This document shows, in pieces, positions 1 to 9,156 of a DNA stretch of 33,849 nt. The first letter of the stretch is position 1. The number at the start of each line of letters is the position of its first letter. The notes under the pieces were generated by a model. That model saw only the letters and a program-made list of their open reading frames with translations, was not told the DNA's origin and searched no databases. This DNA comes from Methylomonas koyamae (lineage in GTDB: Bacteria > Pseudomonadota > Gammaproteobacteria > Methylococcales > Methylomonadaceae), in contig NZ_LUUK01000036.1 of the NCBI RefSeq assembly GCF_001644025.1, forward strand, positions 1 through 33,849. The letters run 5' to 3'. A program made the translations under genes and the position numbers.

Positions 1-1
1 C

Positions 2-2500
2 GGCGCCAGCGCGGCGGAACTGGATTTCGCGTCGGTGCAACGGGAAAACCCGGAGATGCAGCGCCGTTGTCAGGAAGTGATCAACCACTGCAATTCGCTG
101 GGCGAGCGCACTCCGATTGTCTCGATCCACGACATCGGCGCCGGCGGTTTGTCCAACGCGGTGCCGGAGATCATCCACGACTGCGTTCGTGGTGGTCGCT
201 TCGAGCTGCGCAAGGTGCGGAGTGCCGACAAAGGCATGTCGCCGATGCAAATCTGGTGCAATGAGGCCCAGGAACGCTACGTGGTGGCAATCAAACCGGA
301 ATCTTTGGATTTGTTCGAATCATTCTGCCAACGCGAGCATTGTTTGTACGCGGTGATCGGCCACGCCACCGACGAAGAACATTTGAGTTTGAGCGACGAA
401 TGGTTCGGAACGTCTACACCTATCGATCTGCCGATGTCGGTGCTGTTCGGTAAGCCGCCGAAAATGCATCGCGATGTGCAACGTATCAGTAAAAATCTGC
501 CGGACTTATCGCTGGAACCGGTCGAACTGGCCGAAGCGATCAAGCGCGTGCTGGCATTTCCGGCCGTGGCCGACAAGAGTTTCCTGATCCATATCGGTGA
601 CCGTTCGGTGACCGGGTTGGTGGCGCGCGACCAGATGGTCGGTCCTTGGCAGGTGCCGGTTGCCGATGTCGCGGTCACCGCGTCGGGCTTTTACGCGTAT
701 ACCGGCGAAGCGATGGCGATGGGCGAACGCACGCCGCTGGCGCTGATCGACGGCCCGGCGTCCGGCCGGATGGCGATCGGCGAAGCGCTGACCAATCTGG
801 CCGCCGCGCGCATAGCCAAACCGAGCGATGTCAAATTATCCGCGAACTGGATGGCAGCCTGCGGCAGCCCCGGCGAAGACGCGGCATTGTTCGATACCGT
901 CAGGGCGGTCGGTATGGAATTGTGCCCGGAGCTGGGCATCGCAATTCCGGTTGGCAAGGATTCGCTGTCGATGAAGACGGTCTGGCACGACGGTCAAACG
1001 GATAACACCATGACGGCGCCGCTGTCGTTGATCATTACCGCGTTCGCGCCGGTCACGGACATCCGTACCACCTTGACCCCCGAACTGAAGGCCGAAGATA
1101 GCGTACTGTTGCTGATAGACTTGGGATTCGGCAAAAATCGTCTCGGCGGCTCGGTTCTGGCTCAGGTTTATTGTCAGCTCGGCAACCAAGCGCCGGATCT
1201 GGACGATGCGATGTTGTTCAAACGTTTCTTCGAAACGATCCAAACCTTGAACGACAAGGGCCTGATCCTGGCCTACCACGACCGTGCCGACGGTGGTTTG
1301 TTGGCGACAGTCGCCGAAATGCTGTTCGCCGGCCGCCTGGGTGTCGATCTGGATTTGTCCGATTTGCCGGGCGACGCACTGACGGCGTTGTTCAACGAAG
1401 AATTAGGCGCGGTGTTGCAGGTCAAAAATAGCGACTATAACCACGTTGCTCGCCTGCTGGACCACGCCGGTCTGGACGATTGCAGCCATGTGGTCGGTCG
1501 CGTCGTCGACGGTCAGCAATTGCGGATATTCAAGGCGGGACAACAGCTTTACGGTGCGACGCGCGCCGAATTGCAGCAAACTTGGTCGCAAGTCAGCTAC
1601 CGGATGCAAGCGCTCCGCGACAATCCGGATTGCGCCGAACAGCAATTTGAACGTATTGCCGATGATGGCGATCCCGGCTTGTCGGCGGTGTTGACCTACG
1701 ATATCAACGACGATATCAGCGCTCAATTCGTGCATGCCGAGCGCCCCAAAGTCGCCATCTTGCGCGAACAGGGTGTCAATGGCCACGTAGAAATGGCGGC
1801 GGCATTTGACCGTGCCGGCTTTGCCGCGATCGACGTGCACATGACCGACATTATCGCCGGCCGGCTTAGTCTGAGCGACTTCAAGGGTTTAGTGGCCTGC
1901 GGCGGCTTTTCCTACGGCGATGTACTCGGCGCCGGCGGCGGTTGGGCCAAGTCGATTTTGTTCAACCCGAAGGCGCGCGATGAATTCGCCGCCTTCTTCG
2001 CCCGCCCGGATACCTTTGGCCTGGGCGTCTGCAACGGCTGCCAGATGATGTCGGGCTTGAAGGACATCATCCCGGGCGCCGAACATTGGCCGGCTTTCAA
2101 ACGTAACGTGTCTGAGCAGTTCGAGGCTCGCGTAGCGATGGTCCAAATTGCCGCGTCGCCGTCGATTTTCTTCGACGGCATGGCCGGGTCCAGATTGCCG
2201 GTGGTGGTGGCGCACGGCGAGGGTAGGGCGGTGTTTGGCGAACAGGGGCCGAGCGACGGGCTGATCGCCGTGCGCTATGTGGACAACGCCGGCCAAGCAA
2301 CCGAGGCCTTCCCCGCGAATCCGAACGGATCGCCTTTCGGCATTACCGGCCTGACGTCTAGTGACGGTCGCTTCACCATCATGATGCCGCATCCCGAACG
2401 CTGCTTTAGAGCGGTGCAGAATTCCTGGCATCCGGCCGACTGGCGCGAAGACGGCGCCTGGTTGCGAATGTTTCGAAATGCGCGGGTTTGGGTCGGCTAA
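2..2500 (+). CDS. purL: Phosphoribosylformylglycinamidine synthase (FGAR amidotransferase), C-terminal 832 residues
   Basis: This enzyme makes FGAM from FGAR, ATP and glutamine in purine biosynthesis, in the cytosol. The frame is open from base 2, so the gene begins before the window; the large single-chain family is about 1,290 residues and roughly the last two thirds is present. Close matches to the Escherichia coli protein, from memory, run throughout: [10 protein letters not shown] at the left edge, [48 protein letters not shown] and [12 protein letters not shown] in the synthetase half. The C-terminal glutamine amidotransferase domain has its nucleophile Cys in [11 protein letters not shown] and the His in MMPHPERCF. 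The internal GTG at base 35 is not the real start. The LuxR-type gene begins 36 bp downstream on the same strand. No frame damage is visible. Confidence 0.97.
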   Translation, partial: GASAAELDFASVQRENPEMQRRCQEVINHCNSLGERTPIVSIHDIGAGGLSNAVPEIIHDCVRGGRFELRKVRSADKGMSPMQIWCNEAQERYVVAIKPESLDLFESFCQREHCLYAVIGHATDEEHLSLSDEWFGTSTPIDLPMSVLFGKPPKMHRDVQRISKNLPDLSLEPVELAEAIKRVLAFPAVADKSFLIHIGDRSVTGLVARDQMVGPWQVPVADVAVTASGFYAYTGEAMAMGERTPLALIDGPASGRMAIGEALTNLAAARIAKPSDVKLSANWMAACGSPGEDAALFDTVRAVGMELCPELGIAIPVGKDSLSMKTVWHDGQTDNTMTAPLSLIITAFAPVTDIRTTLTPELKAEDSVLLLIDLGFGKNRLGGSVLAQVYCQLGNQAPDLDDAMLFKRFFETIQTLNDKGLILAYHDRADGGLLATVAEMLFAGRLGVDLDLSDLPGDALTALFNEELGAVLQVKNSDYNHVARLLDHAGLDDCSHVVGRVVDGQQLRIFKAGQQLYGATRAELQQTWSQVSYRMQALRDNPDCAEQQFERIADDGDPGLSAVLTYDINDDISAQFVHAERPKVAILREQGVNGHVEMAAAFDRAGFAAIDVHMTDIIAGRLSLSDFKGLVACGGFSYGDVLGAGGGWAKSILFNPKARDEFAAFFARPDTFGLGVCNGCQMMSGLKDIIPGAEHWPAFKRNVSEQFEARVAMVQIAASPSIFFDGMAGSRLPVVVAHGEGRAVFGEQGPSDGLIAVRYVDNAGQATEAFPANPNGSPFGITGLTSSDGRFTIMMPHPERCFRAVQNSWHPADWREDGAWLRMFRNARVWVG

Positions 2501-2536
2501 TTTCGGTTGGTTGGGTTCGCTTAGCCGGTTCGGCGC

Positions 2537-3133
2537 ATGTCCGTGACATTGCGGGCGGTCTTGAGCGGCGCCGAAGCCGAGGCTTTGGGCATCGATGTCG
2601 CGGTGTTGGCGGCGCGGGGCATCGCCCTGTCGCCCGAGGACGGTATAACGACGGACCATGCCGACATCGTATTATTGGCGGGCGCGGGACTACCGACCCG
2701 GATTAGAAGCCTTGCATCCACGTATCCCGATTGCAAGATTGCGGCGGTGATTGAGATGTCGGTCGACGACGCCTTGAGTTGCTTGGCTAGCGGTGCGTTG
2801 GGTGTTCTGCTGGCGCCGCTCCCGGCCGACCGACTGGCGCGGATTCTGGTTCAGATCGCGGCCGGCGGCTATTTTATCGATCAGCGTATCGCGCAAATGT
2901 TGGCCTTGCGTCAGCTAAAAAAAATCCTCGAACCGTTCAGCGCGTTGAGTTCGCGCGAATACGATGTTTTCTGCCTCTTGGCCGACGGTAAATCGCTGGC
3001 TGAAATTGCCGTTCAATTGGGTGTCAGTCGCAAGACGGTCTCGAACACGCAGACCCAAATCAAACTCAAGCTCGGACTGTCCGGCCGGCCGGCCATCGTT
3101 GCCTGCGCAAAAAGACATGGCCTCGTGGGTTAA
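2537..3133 (+). CDS. Orphan LuxR-family regulator with degenerate receiver domain
   Basis: This 198-residue protein ends in a GerE/LuxR-type DNA-binding domain, from LSSREYDVFCLLADGKS at about residue 138 to GLSGRPAIV, with the recognition-helix stretch AVQLGVSRKTVSNTQTQIK. Residues 1-125 have the length and strand pattern of a CheY-like receiver. At the end of the third strand, where the phospho-accepting Asp should be, the sequence reads ADIVLLAGAG, so there is no acceptor near position 48. The layout resembles NarL/UvrY-type response regulators. If it acts as a transcription factor it is probably controlled by a route other than phosphorylation. No sensor kinase is adjacent. It follows purL by 36 bp and is closed by a clear terminator. 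Its targets cannot be told from the sequence. Confidence 0.8.
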   Translation: MSVTLRAVLSGAEAEALGIDVAVLAARGIALSPEDGITTDHADIVLLAGAGLPTRIRSLASTYPDCKIAAVIEMSVDDALSCLASGALGVLLAPLPADRLARILVQIAAGGYFIDQRIAQMLALRQLKKILEPFSALSSREYDVFCLLADGKSLAEIAVQLGVSRKTVSNTQTQIKLKLGLSGRPAIVACAKRHGLVG

Positions 3134-3139
3134 ATTGGC

Positions 3140-3145
3140 TATAAT
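3140..3145 (+). promoter_or_regulatory. Possible -10 box for the PepSY gene, inside the upstream terminator
   Basis: TATAAT is a perfect -10 hexamer located 50 bp before the start codon of the PepSY gene. No well-spaced -35 is visible; AAGACA at 3112-3117 is 22 bp away, which is too far. The box overlaps the left arm of the terminator stem, so transcription starting here would enter in the hairpin loop and escape termination. This is inference from spacing only. Confidence 0.35.
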
Positions 3146-3174
3146 TCCCGTAAATCGGGAATTATTCCTTTTTT
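3141..3174 (+). terminator. Intrinsic terminator after the LuxR-type gene
   Basis: A perfect 10-bp inverted repeat (ATAATTCCCG, 3141-3150, and its complement, 3156-3165) has a 5-base loop and is followed by TCCTTTTTT. It lies 7 bp after the stop of the LuxR-type gene. The stem is AT-rich at its base but the T-run is good. Confidence 0.75.
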
Positions 3175-3195
3175 AACAACCTTTGGGAGGATGTC

Positions 3196-3714
3196 ATGAA
3201 TAAGTCACAAATTGGAATCGCCGTTGCTTTGCTGATTTTCGCCGGCGCCAGCGCCGCGGCCGACCAAGGCTTGGAAAATTGTTTGCAGGCGGTCAAAAAG
3301 GACAAAGCCGGCGAATTGTTGAAGCTGGAAAAACTCAATATTGCCGGCAAAGGCGCTTACGAAGTCGAAGTTCGCGACGCCAATCGGACCGAATGGGAGT
3401 TTGTTTGCGATGCCGATAGCGGCAAAATCACCGAACGTGAAACCGAAGTCGCCGATCCTAACACCAGCAGCTTCAAGAAAAACGTCAAGGTTACCGAGGA
3501 AGATGCCGCTGCCACGGTACTGAAAGCGTATCCGGGTACTATCCAGGAAGTGGAATACGAAGTCGAGGAAAACGGCGCGTCTTCTTATGAGTTCGATGTC
3601 GTTAGCGACAAAGGCGTGGAAACCAAAGTCGAAGTCGATGCCGCATCCGGCAAGATCATCGAAACCGCGACCGAAGAGTGGGAAATCGGCGAAGAAGCCG
3701 ACGAGCTGCGTTAA
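3196..3714 (+). CDS. Secreted protein with two PepSY-like repeats
   Basis: This 172-residue protein starts with a signal peptide (positive MNKSQ, hydrophobic IGIAVALLIFAGA, cleavage likely near ASA-AAD at residues 20-22), so it should be periplasmic. Two repeats follow, at about residues 25-82 and 98-157. Each ends in a strand-rich stretch, YEVEVRDANRTEWEFVCDADSGKI and YEFDVVSDKGVETKVEVDAASGKI, which is the PepSY pattern. PepSY domains are often linked to peptidase inhibition or metal and redox sensing, but no partner is visible here. The mature protein is very acidic, especially the tail. A strong ribosome site (GGGAGG) lies about 8 bp before the ATG. A 13-bp stem-loop follows the stop. The specific role is unknown. 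Confidence 0.8.
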   Translation: MNKSQIGIAVALLIFAGASAAADQGLENCLQAVKKDKAGELLKLEKLNIAGKGAYEVEVRDANRTEWEFVCDADSGKITERETEVADPNTSSFKKNVKVTEEDAAATVLKAYPGTIQEVEYEVEENGASSYEFDVVSDKGVETKVEVDAASGKIIETATEEWEIGEEADELR

Positions 3715-3722
3715 ATTTTCCC

Positions 3723-3756
3723 GAGCTTAGCGGTTATTGCTCGAACCGCTAAGCTC
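3723..3756 (+). terminator. Stem-loop after the PepSY gene
   Basis: A perfect 13-bp inverted repeat (GAGCTTAGCGGTT, 3723-3735, with its complement, 3744-3756) and an 8-base loop begins 9 bp after the stop codon. There is no T-run, so it may act as an mRNA 3'-end stabiliser or weak terminator. Confidence 0.55.
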
Positions 3757-4017
3757 CGTCTCCTCGGGCTCGGTCGAAGAGTCCGCTTCGTGCCGTTAAA
3801 TCCAGGCAGTTCGGTTTCATAGCCGCCGGAGGTGTTTAACTCCCGAGCCGGCCTTGTCGCTGGCTTTCAGGTCGCTAACACCAACACTCTCGAAGTATTG
3901 CACACCAGCATCAACCGGCGAGAGGCGAATACCAGCGTTTCGCCGACTGATCGCGCCGATGCGTGGGTTTGCGGTTAGACTATCGGCCCGAATCAATCTT
4001 ACGGAACGGAGCATTTC
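3757..4017. other. Non-coding stretch before the cytochrome P460 gene
   Basis: No convincing gene is present. A minus-strand frame reads through part of it (tail SVGVSDLKASDKAGSGVKHL) but has no start or ribosome site of its own and overlaps the P460 start. A ribosome site (GGAACGGAG) precedes the P460 ATG. No clear promoter is recognised. Confidence 0.4.
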
Positions 4018-4509
4018 ATGAAAATTATCGAATACGCCGGCGTGCTGGTCGCGTCGGCATTGGTGCTGGTCGGCGGCGAAACTCTGGCCGAGACCGGCGT
4101 CGCGGCCAAAATCGAGCATGGCGAATACCGCGACTGGCGCTTGTTGGGCGTATCGCTACGCCACGATAAGAACAGTGTGCGCGCCATCGTTGGTAACGAT
4201 GCCGCCATCGCGGCGGCTCGGGCTGGCAAAACCAAGCCTTGGCCCGACGGCACGGTTATCGCCAAAATCAAATGGGATCAACGAAAACATCCGAATTGGG
4301 AAGCCGCCACGGTTCCCGGCGCATTCACCGCCGCCGAAGCGATGGTCAAGGACAGCCGGAAATACTCGAATACCGGCGGTTGGGGATTCGGCATTTGGGA
4401 AGGCAAAACCTTGAAGATGCTGGACAGCGACAAATCCGCGACCTGTTTTGCTTGTCATTCGCCGATGAAGGACAGCGATTACGTCTACACGCTGAGCAAT
4501 TTGCAATAA
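4018..4509 (+). CDS. Cytochrome P460 family c-type haem protein
   Basis: This 163-residue protein has a signal peptide (MKIIEYAGVLVASALVLVGG, cleavage near residue 24) and one haem-binding CXXCH, CFACH, at 143-147 close to the C terminus, so it is periplasmic. The body reads DWRLLGVSLRHDKNSVRAIVGND, PWPDGTVIAKIKWDQ and TGGWGFGIWEGK, the signature of the cytochrome P460 family. Members from ammonia oxidisers and methanotrophs oxidise hydroxylamine or bind NO, using a haem cross-linked to a lysine. Candidate lysines lie at residues 83, 85 and 90, but the cross-link cannot be assigned by eye. The alternative is the related cytochrome c'-beta, which has the same fold but lacks the cross-link. The gene stands alone; its stop is 4 bp from that of the convergent deacetylase-family gene. 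Confidence 0.88.
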   Translation: MKIIEYAGVLVASALVLVGGETLAETGVAAKIEHGEYRDWRLLGVSLRHDKNSVRAIVGNDAAIAAARAGKTKPWPDGTVIAKIKWDQRKHPNWEAATVPGAFTAAEAMVKDSRKYSNTGGWGFGIWEGKTLKMLDSDKSATCFACHSPMKDSDYVYTLSNLQ

Positions 4510-4513
4510 ACAC

Positions 4514-5458
4514 TCATTGGGCGTCGCCGCTCGCCATTAGAGCGGCGACATGCGCCGCCACGCTGGCGCCCAGCGCTCGAGGATCATAGCCGCCCTCCAG
4601 GCTGGAAACGATCCGCCCCCGGCAACAGGCGTGGGCAATCTCGCAGAGTTGGTCGGTTAACCATCGGAAATCGGCTTCCAGCAGATTCAAGCCGGCCAGC
4701 GGATCGTCGCGGTGAGCGTCGAAGCCGGCCGAAATCAATAGCAATTCAGGCTGGAAGGCCGCGACGGCCGGTATTAGGGTTTCCCGGTATTGGGTCCGGA
4801 ACGTCGCGCCGTCGGTGCCGGCGGCAAGCGGGAGATTGACGATATTGCCGACCCCGGTTTCCCGCGCTAGTCCGCTGCCTGGATAATGCGGCCACTGATG
4901 GCTGGATGCGTACAACACTTGCGGCTGCGCGTAAAACGCCGCTTGAGTCCCGTTGCCGTGATGTACGTCGAAATCGACGATGGCGACGCGCGTCAGCCCG
5001 TAACGGGTTCTGGCGTATTCGGCGCCGATCGCGATATTGTTGAATAGGCAGAACCCCATCGGGTAGTCCGGCATTGCGTGGTGGCCTGGTGGACGGATCG
5101 CGCAAAAAGCGTTATCCGCTGCACCGCTCAACACCTTGTCGATAGCATCGCACACCGCGCCGACCGACCGAAATGCCGCCGAACGCGAACCCGCCGACCC
5201 GACCGTATCGGCGTCGAACTTTACCAGTCCCTCGGCCGGAACGGCTTCAACGACCTTGGCAATCATGGCCTTTGAGTGAATCAAGGCCAATTTGTCTTCG
5301 ATGTCGTTCGGTAATGGCGCCGCGACCCGCACCAGTTTGGCGAAGTCCGCTGACGACAGTGCGCTATCGATGGCTCGCAGACGAACCGCTGTTTCCGGAT
5401 GGGCGGGGCCGGTGTCGTGGTTTAAGCAGTCCGCGTGGCTGTAATAAAGTGTCGTCAT
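4514..5458 (-). CDS. Histone deacetylase family (AcuC/acetylpolyamine amidohydrolase-like) hydrolase
   Basis: This 314-residue zinc hydrolase is of the arginase/deacetylase fold and is predicted cytosolic. All catalytic elements are visible: the His pair in RPPGHHAMPDYPMGF (126-127), zinc ligands Asp164 and His166 in VDFDVHHGNGT, the third ligand Asp247 in SAGFDAHRDDP, and the catalytic Tyr291 in LEGGYDP. Bacterial members remove acetyl groups from lysines, polyamines or other amides; the substrate cannot be predicted here. The length is normal for the family. It lies 45 bp downstream of the large c-di-GMP gene on the same strand, so the two are probably co-transcribed. Its end nearly touches the convergent P460 gene. 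Confidence 0.9.
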   Translation of the reverse strand: MTTLYYSHADCLNHDTGPAHPETAVRLRAIDSALSSADFAKLVRVAAPLPNDIEDKLALIHSKAMIAKVVEAVPAEGLVKFDADTVGSAGSRSAAFRSVGAVCDAIDKVLSGAADNAFCAIRPPGHHAMPDYPMGFCLFNNIAIGAEYARTRYGLTRVAIVDFDVHHGNGTQAAFYAQPQVLYASSHQWPHYPGSGLARETGVGNIVNLPLAAGTDGATFRTQYRETLIPAVAAFQPELLLISAGFDAHRDDPLAGLNLLEADFRWLTDQLCEIAHACCRGRIVSSLEGGYDPRALGASVAAHVAALMASGDAQ

Positions 5459-5503
5459 TCCGATCTCGTTAGTCCTGGGCCGCGCGTGAACGTTGTCGCG
5501 GGA

Positions 5504-8500
5504 TCAATCGCCGGACGATGCCGGTTCGGCATGTGCTCGCAACCAATCGGTGAAGGCCTCGGCCGGGAGCGGCTTGCTGAACAGATAGCCTTGCATTTCG
5601 TCGCAGCCCTGCTGGTGCAGGTAGTCCAGTTGTTCGACCGTCTCGACGCCTTCGGCGATGGTCTTCAGGCCCAGACTCTTCGCCAAACTGATCACCGCCG
5701 CCACGATGGCTTTATCTTCCTGGTCGCTGGTTAGATCGCGGACGAAGGATTGGTCGATTTTTAATTTGTAAACCTTGAATTTCTTCAAATAGCTCAGCGA
5801 CGAATAGCCGGTCCCGAAGTCGTCTATCGACATCCGGATGCCGCGCTCGTGAAACTGCGCCATCATCGCGATGACGCCTTGCGGATTGTGCATCGCCACG
5901 CCTTCGGTCAATTCCAGTTCCAGGTATTCGGCCGGCAGGCCGACTTCATGCAGAATGTCCGCGACCAATTCGGGCAGTTCAGGCTGTTTGAATTGGGCGG
6001 CGGATACGTTCACCGCCATGATGAACGGCGGGAAGCCGGCTTGGCGCCAGCTTTCGGCTTGGCGGGCGGCGGTTCGGATCACCCATTCGCCTATGCTCAG
6101 GATCAAGCCGCTCTCTTCGGCCAACGGAATGAATTCGGCCGGCGACACCAAACCCAATTCCGGATGCCGCCAGCGCAACAGGGCTTCGGCACCGATAAGC
6201 CGCCGGCTGCCGGCGGCAATTTGGGGTTGATAGTGCAAGGTCAATTCGTCGCGCTCCAACGCCGATCGTAACGCATTCAACAGTTGCAGATTCCGGGCCG
6301 AACTGGCCTGCATTTCCGGCGTGAAGAATCGGGCGCCGTGGCGGCCTTCCTGTTTGGCGCGGTACATTGCGGTATCCGCGCACCGCGATAGCGCTTCCAG
6401 GTCGTCGCCGTCGCCGGGATAGATGGCGATCCCGATAGAGGCGGTCAACGTTAAATCGTACTGATCGATCCGGTACGCGGCGGCGATGGTATCCAGCAAT
6501 TTCTGAGCGACCCAAGCCGCGCCGGTGGCATCGGTGCCCGGCAACAGGAAGATGAACTCGTCGCCGCCCAGACGAGTGATGGTATCTTCGTCTCGCAATA
6601 CTTGTTTCAGGCGGCCGGCCAATTCAATCAGCAAGGCGTCGCCTATGGTGTGCCCCAAGGTATCGTTAATGTCCTTGAAGTGGTCCAAATCCAGGAACAT
6701 CAGGGCCAGATGCCCGTTAGTGCGTTTCGCGATGCCGATCGCCAGCTTCAGATGTTCGTTAAGCCTGGCCCGGTTCGGCAAGCCGGTCAACGGATCGAAA
6801 TTGGCCAGGAAATAAATGTCGTCCTCGGCTTTCTTACGCTCTATCGCCAGCGTCACGAAATCCGCCGCCATTTGCAGCAGTTGCAAATGATAGCGGTCGG
6901 GCTCCGCCGGATAACTTCGATAAATTGCGAAGGTACCCAGTACGCGGTTGCCGTTGGCGAGGATGGGTTCCGACCAACAACAGCCCAGGTCGGCATGACG
7001 GGCGATGTCGCGGTACGCGGCCCAGTACGGATGAGTTTGAATGTCGGCAACGATGGTGCGTTGGCCGGTGTAAGCGGTATTGCCGCAAGCGCCAACGCCG
7101 GCACCGATAGGCAAGCCGTCGACCGCCTGATTATAAAATTCCGGTAAATTGGGCGCGGCCGCTAAGCGCAATTGTTGAGTGGCTTCGTCCAATAGCAGTA
7201 CCGAGCAACGGCTGTCGGCGATAATGGACTCCAGTTTGGTGACGACGTCGATCAATATCGCCGACAGCGGTGCTCCGCTATTCAAGCTCTCCAACATAAA
7301 GCCGCGAAACTGCTCGGCTTGCTGGTTACGGCGGCGTTCTTCCTCACGGTCGAAGCCCATCAACGCGTAGTCGATATCCATCGCCATTTCCAGCAACAGG
7401 TTTCGGGCGTCGTCGTCGAAGGCATTTAATTGGCCTGAATATAAATTAAAACTGCCGATGACCCGGCCGTCGCGATGCAAGGGCAATGCGGCGGACGCTT
7501 GGACGTAGCACTCCGTGGCTCGGTCGCGCCAGGTGGCGGTATTGGGATCGTTTTGAAAGTCCTGGCACCAGTAAGGGCGGTCCTCGCGTATCGCAATCCC
7601 GGTGGGGCCGCGCCCGCTCGGCAGATTCGGATCGATGCTGATTTCAAGCTGATTCAGATAGTCCATGCTGTCGCCGTAACCGGCAACCGGTTTGACCGTT
7701 CGGGCGGATTCGTCCACCAAACCGATCCAGGCCATCGTCATGCCGCCGAACAACACCGCGTCGCGGCAGATGATAGGAAACAATTCTTCCTGATTGGCGC
7801 AGCGCACGATGGCTTGATTGCACTGACTCAGCGCTGCGTACAACTGAGTCAGCCGCCGAGCCCGCATTTCGGCTTGAAGCTGCTCGGCCTCCAGGCTGGC
7901 CAGCCGACATTGCATGTCGGCCAGCCAGGCAATCACGCTGTTGTCTTGCTTGGCCGTCAGCGGAATCGCGGTTCGAAAGTCGCCGCCGCCGATGCGGACC
8001 ATATGACTGTGTAGTTCTTCCACCGAAACGCCCAACGCTCGGTTCAGATTGCGGAGCGCAAACAGCAAGGTCAGCACCTGAAGCGCGGCCAGAGCGATTA
8101 GACCGATCCGCATCGTCATCGCGGTGGAAATCGCTTCGTTCACGGTTTGTTGGGTACGGTTTTCGACCATTTGGTAGGCGGAGCCGATCGGTTCCATGAT
8201 CGCCGCCTTGGCTTGGTGGTAGGCCGCATCGTGCACCATTTGGCTAGCTCGCATGCGGGTCGGATCGGCGATCGGCTCCGCCTGATCGACCAGAGCCATC
8301 GCGGCCCTTTCGATCGCGGTCAACGCGTCGGAGCGGGTCTTGGCCAAGGCGAGATCGGCCATTTCGGTGTCGCTGAAGCCGGCCGTGCGCATTAAGTCCA
8401 GCAATGGCGCGGCTCGGTCTTCGGAAGGTCTTGGCCGTCGATCGTCGGCCAAGACCAAGTCCCAATAGACATTTTGATAGTCGACCGGCCTTGGCGCTTT

Positions 8501-8770
8501 ACCGTCGCGAATATCCAGAATCTCTTGATAGTGTTGCTTGTAAATCGGATGGCCGGTGACCACATAGCTGCGCGCCATGTGGGTCAGATCATCCGAGGAC
8601 TGGCGTAATTCGCCAGCCAGTAACACCGATTGAATACGGATGTCGTTGGCTCGGTCTATCGCTTTCTCCGAACGGACGTACAGGGTGAACATCGCGGTAA
8701 AGCCAACGAAAACCGCGAATGTCAACCACAGGCTGGTCGTGAAGCCCGGCGAACGCAAAGCCTTAACCAC
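5504..8770 (-). CDS. Membrane GAF-GAF-GGDEF-EAL c-di-GMP signalling protein
   Basis: This 1,088-residue sensor has a first membrane segment at about residues 12-31 and a helical periplasmic region with HPIYKQHYQEIL. A second membrane segment (about 221-240) and a HAMP-like linker follow. Two GAF-type domains come next, at about 320-470 and 498-645. The GGDEF domain has an intact RLGGDEF (733-739) and an RxxD inhibitory site, RDED, at 726-729, so cyclase activity with product feedback is plausible. The EAL domain has EALLRW (862-867), NVS at 921, ELTE, DDFGTGYS at 983 and EGVET at 1040, all the main residues of an active phosphodiesterase. It can therefore make and break c-di-GMP, with the net direction likely set by the GAF or periplasmic ligand. 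It leads a probable two-gene unit with the deacetylase-family gene. Confidence 0.93.
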   Translation of the reverse strand: MVKALRSPGFTTSLWLTFAVFVGFTAMFTLYVRSEKAIDRANDIRIQSVLLAGELRQSSDDLTHMARSYVVTGHPIYKQHYQEILDIRDGKAPRPVDYQNVYWDLVLADDRRPRPSEDRAAPLLDLMRTAGFSDTEMADLALAKTRSDALTAIERAAMALVDQAEPIADPTRMRASQMVHDAAYHQAKAAIMEPIGSAYQMVENRTQQTVNEAISTAMTMRIGLIALAALQVLTLLFALRNLNRALGVSVEELHSHMVRIGGGDFRTAIPLTAKQDNSVIAWLADMQCRLASLEAEQLQAEMRARRLTQLYAALSQCNQAIVRCANQEELFPIICRDAVLFGGMTMAWIGLVDESARTVKPVAGYGDSMDYLNQLEISIDPNLPSGRGPTGIAIREDRPYWCQDFQNDPNTATWRDRATECYVQASAALPLHRDGRVIGSFNLYSGQLNAFDDDARNLLLEMAMDIDYALMGFDREEERRRNQQAEQFRGFMLESLNSGAPLSAILIDVVTKLESIIADSRCSVLLLDEATQQLRLAAAPNLPEFYNQAVDGLPIGAGVGACGNTAYTGQRTIVADIQTHPYWAAYRDIARHADLGCCWSEPILANGNRVLGTFAIYRSYPAEPDRYHLQLLQMAADFVTLAIERKKAEDDIYFLANFDPLTGLPNRARLNEHLKLAIGIAKRTNGHLALMFLDLDHFKDINDTLGHTIGDALLIELAGRLKQVLRDEDTITRLGGDEFIFLLPGTDATGAAWVAQKLLDTIAAAYRIDQYDLTLTASIGIAIYPGDGDDLEALSRCADTAMYRAKQEGRHGARFFTPEMQASSARNLQLLNALRSALERDELTLHYQPQIAAGSRRLIGAEALLRWRHPELGLVSPAEFIPLAEESGLILSIGEWVIRTAARQAESWRQAGFPPFIMAVNVSAAQFKQPELPELVADILHEVGLPAEYLELELTEGVAMHNPQGVIAMMAQFHERGIRMSIDDFGTGYSSLSYLKKFKVYKLKIDQSFVRDLTSDQEDKAIVAAVISLAKSLGLKTIAEGVETVEQLDYLHQQGCDEMQGYLFSKPLPAEAFTDWLRAHAEPASSGD

Positions 8771-9156
8771 GTTGGCCGCTTCCTCTCAGTCGATAGGCAG
8801 CCGTCACTTCGGTGCCGAACACATCAAGACGCGCCGGCGCTAGGGTAGATGATGGGATAGGCATTGGATACCGGAGGCGATGAAAAAGGGCTTGTAAACA
8901 TTCCAGATTCTAGCAAAAGTTGTTGGCCGATATGGGCAATCGAAATGCGCGGCGCGCGCTCGTGGTTGTAACTTACCACCCTAATAGTAAAATGCGCCGC
9001 TTTTGTTAAGAAATGTTAGGTTGCGCCGGTCCTCATCGATAGTTTCGAGCGGCGGCGCGTCAACGCAATTTTCATTCGACAGGCGACGATGAACCCATTT
9101 TTTTCAGGCGGCCGATCCGAAGTGGCCGAGCGACGCCGGCCGGCGCAACAGGGGGC
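8771..9156. other. Divergent intergenic region between the c-di-GMP gene and the phosphotransferase gene
   Basis: No gene is recognised in these 386 bases. The right-hand half contains a plausible plus-strand promoter (8966-8993). The ribosome-site candidate AGGGGG lies directly before two adjacent GTG codons at 9157 and 9160. No repeats or hairpins with T-runs were seen. Confidence 0.5.
8966..8993 (+). promoter_or_regulatory. Candidate sigma-70 promoter for the phosphotransferase gene
   Basis: TTGTAA (8966-8971) and TAAAAT (8988-8993) are separated by 16 bp and followed by a GC-rich discriminator, GCGCCGC. Start of transcription would be near base 9000, giving a leader of about 155 bases. 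This rests on hexamer match only. Confidence 0.4.
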
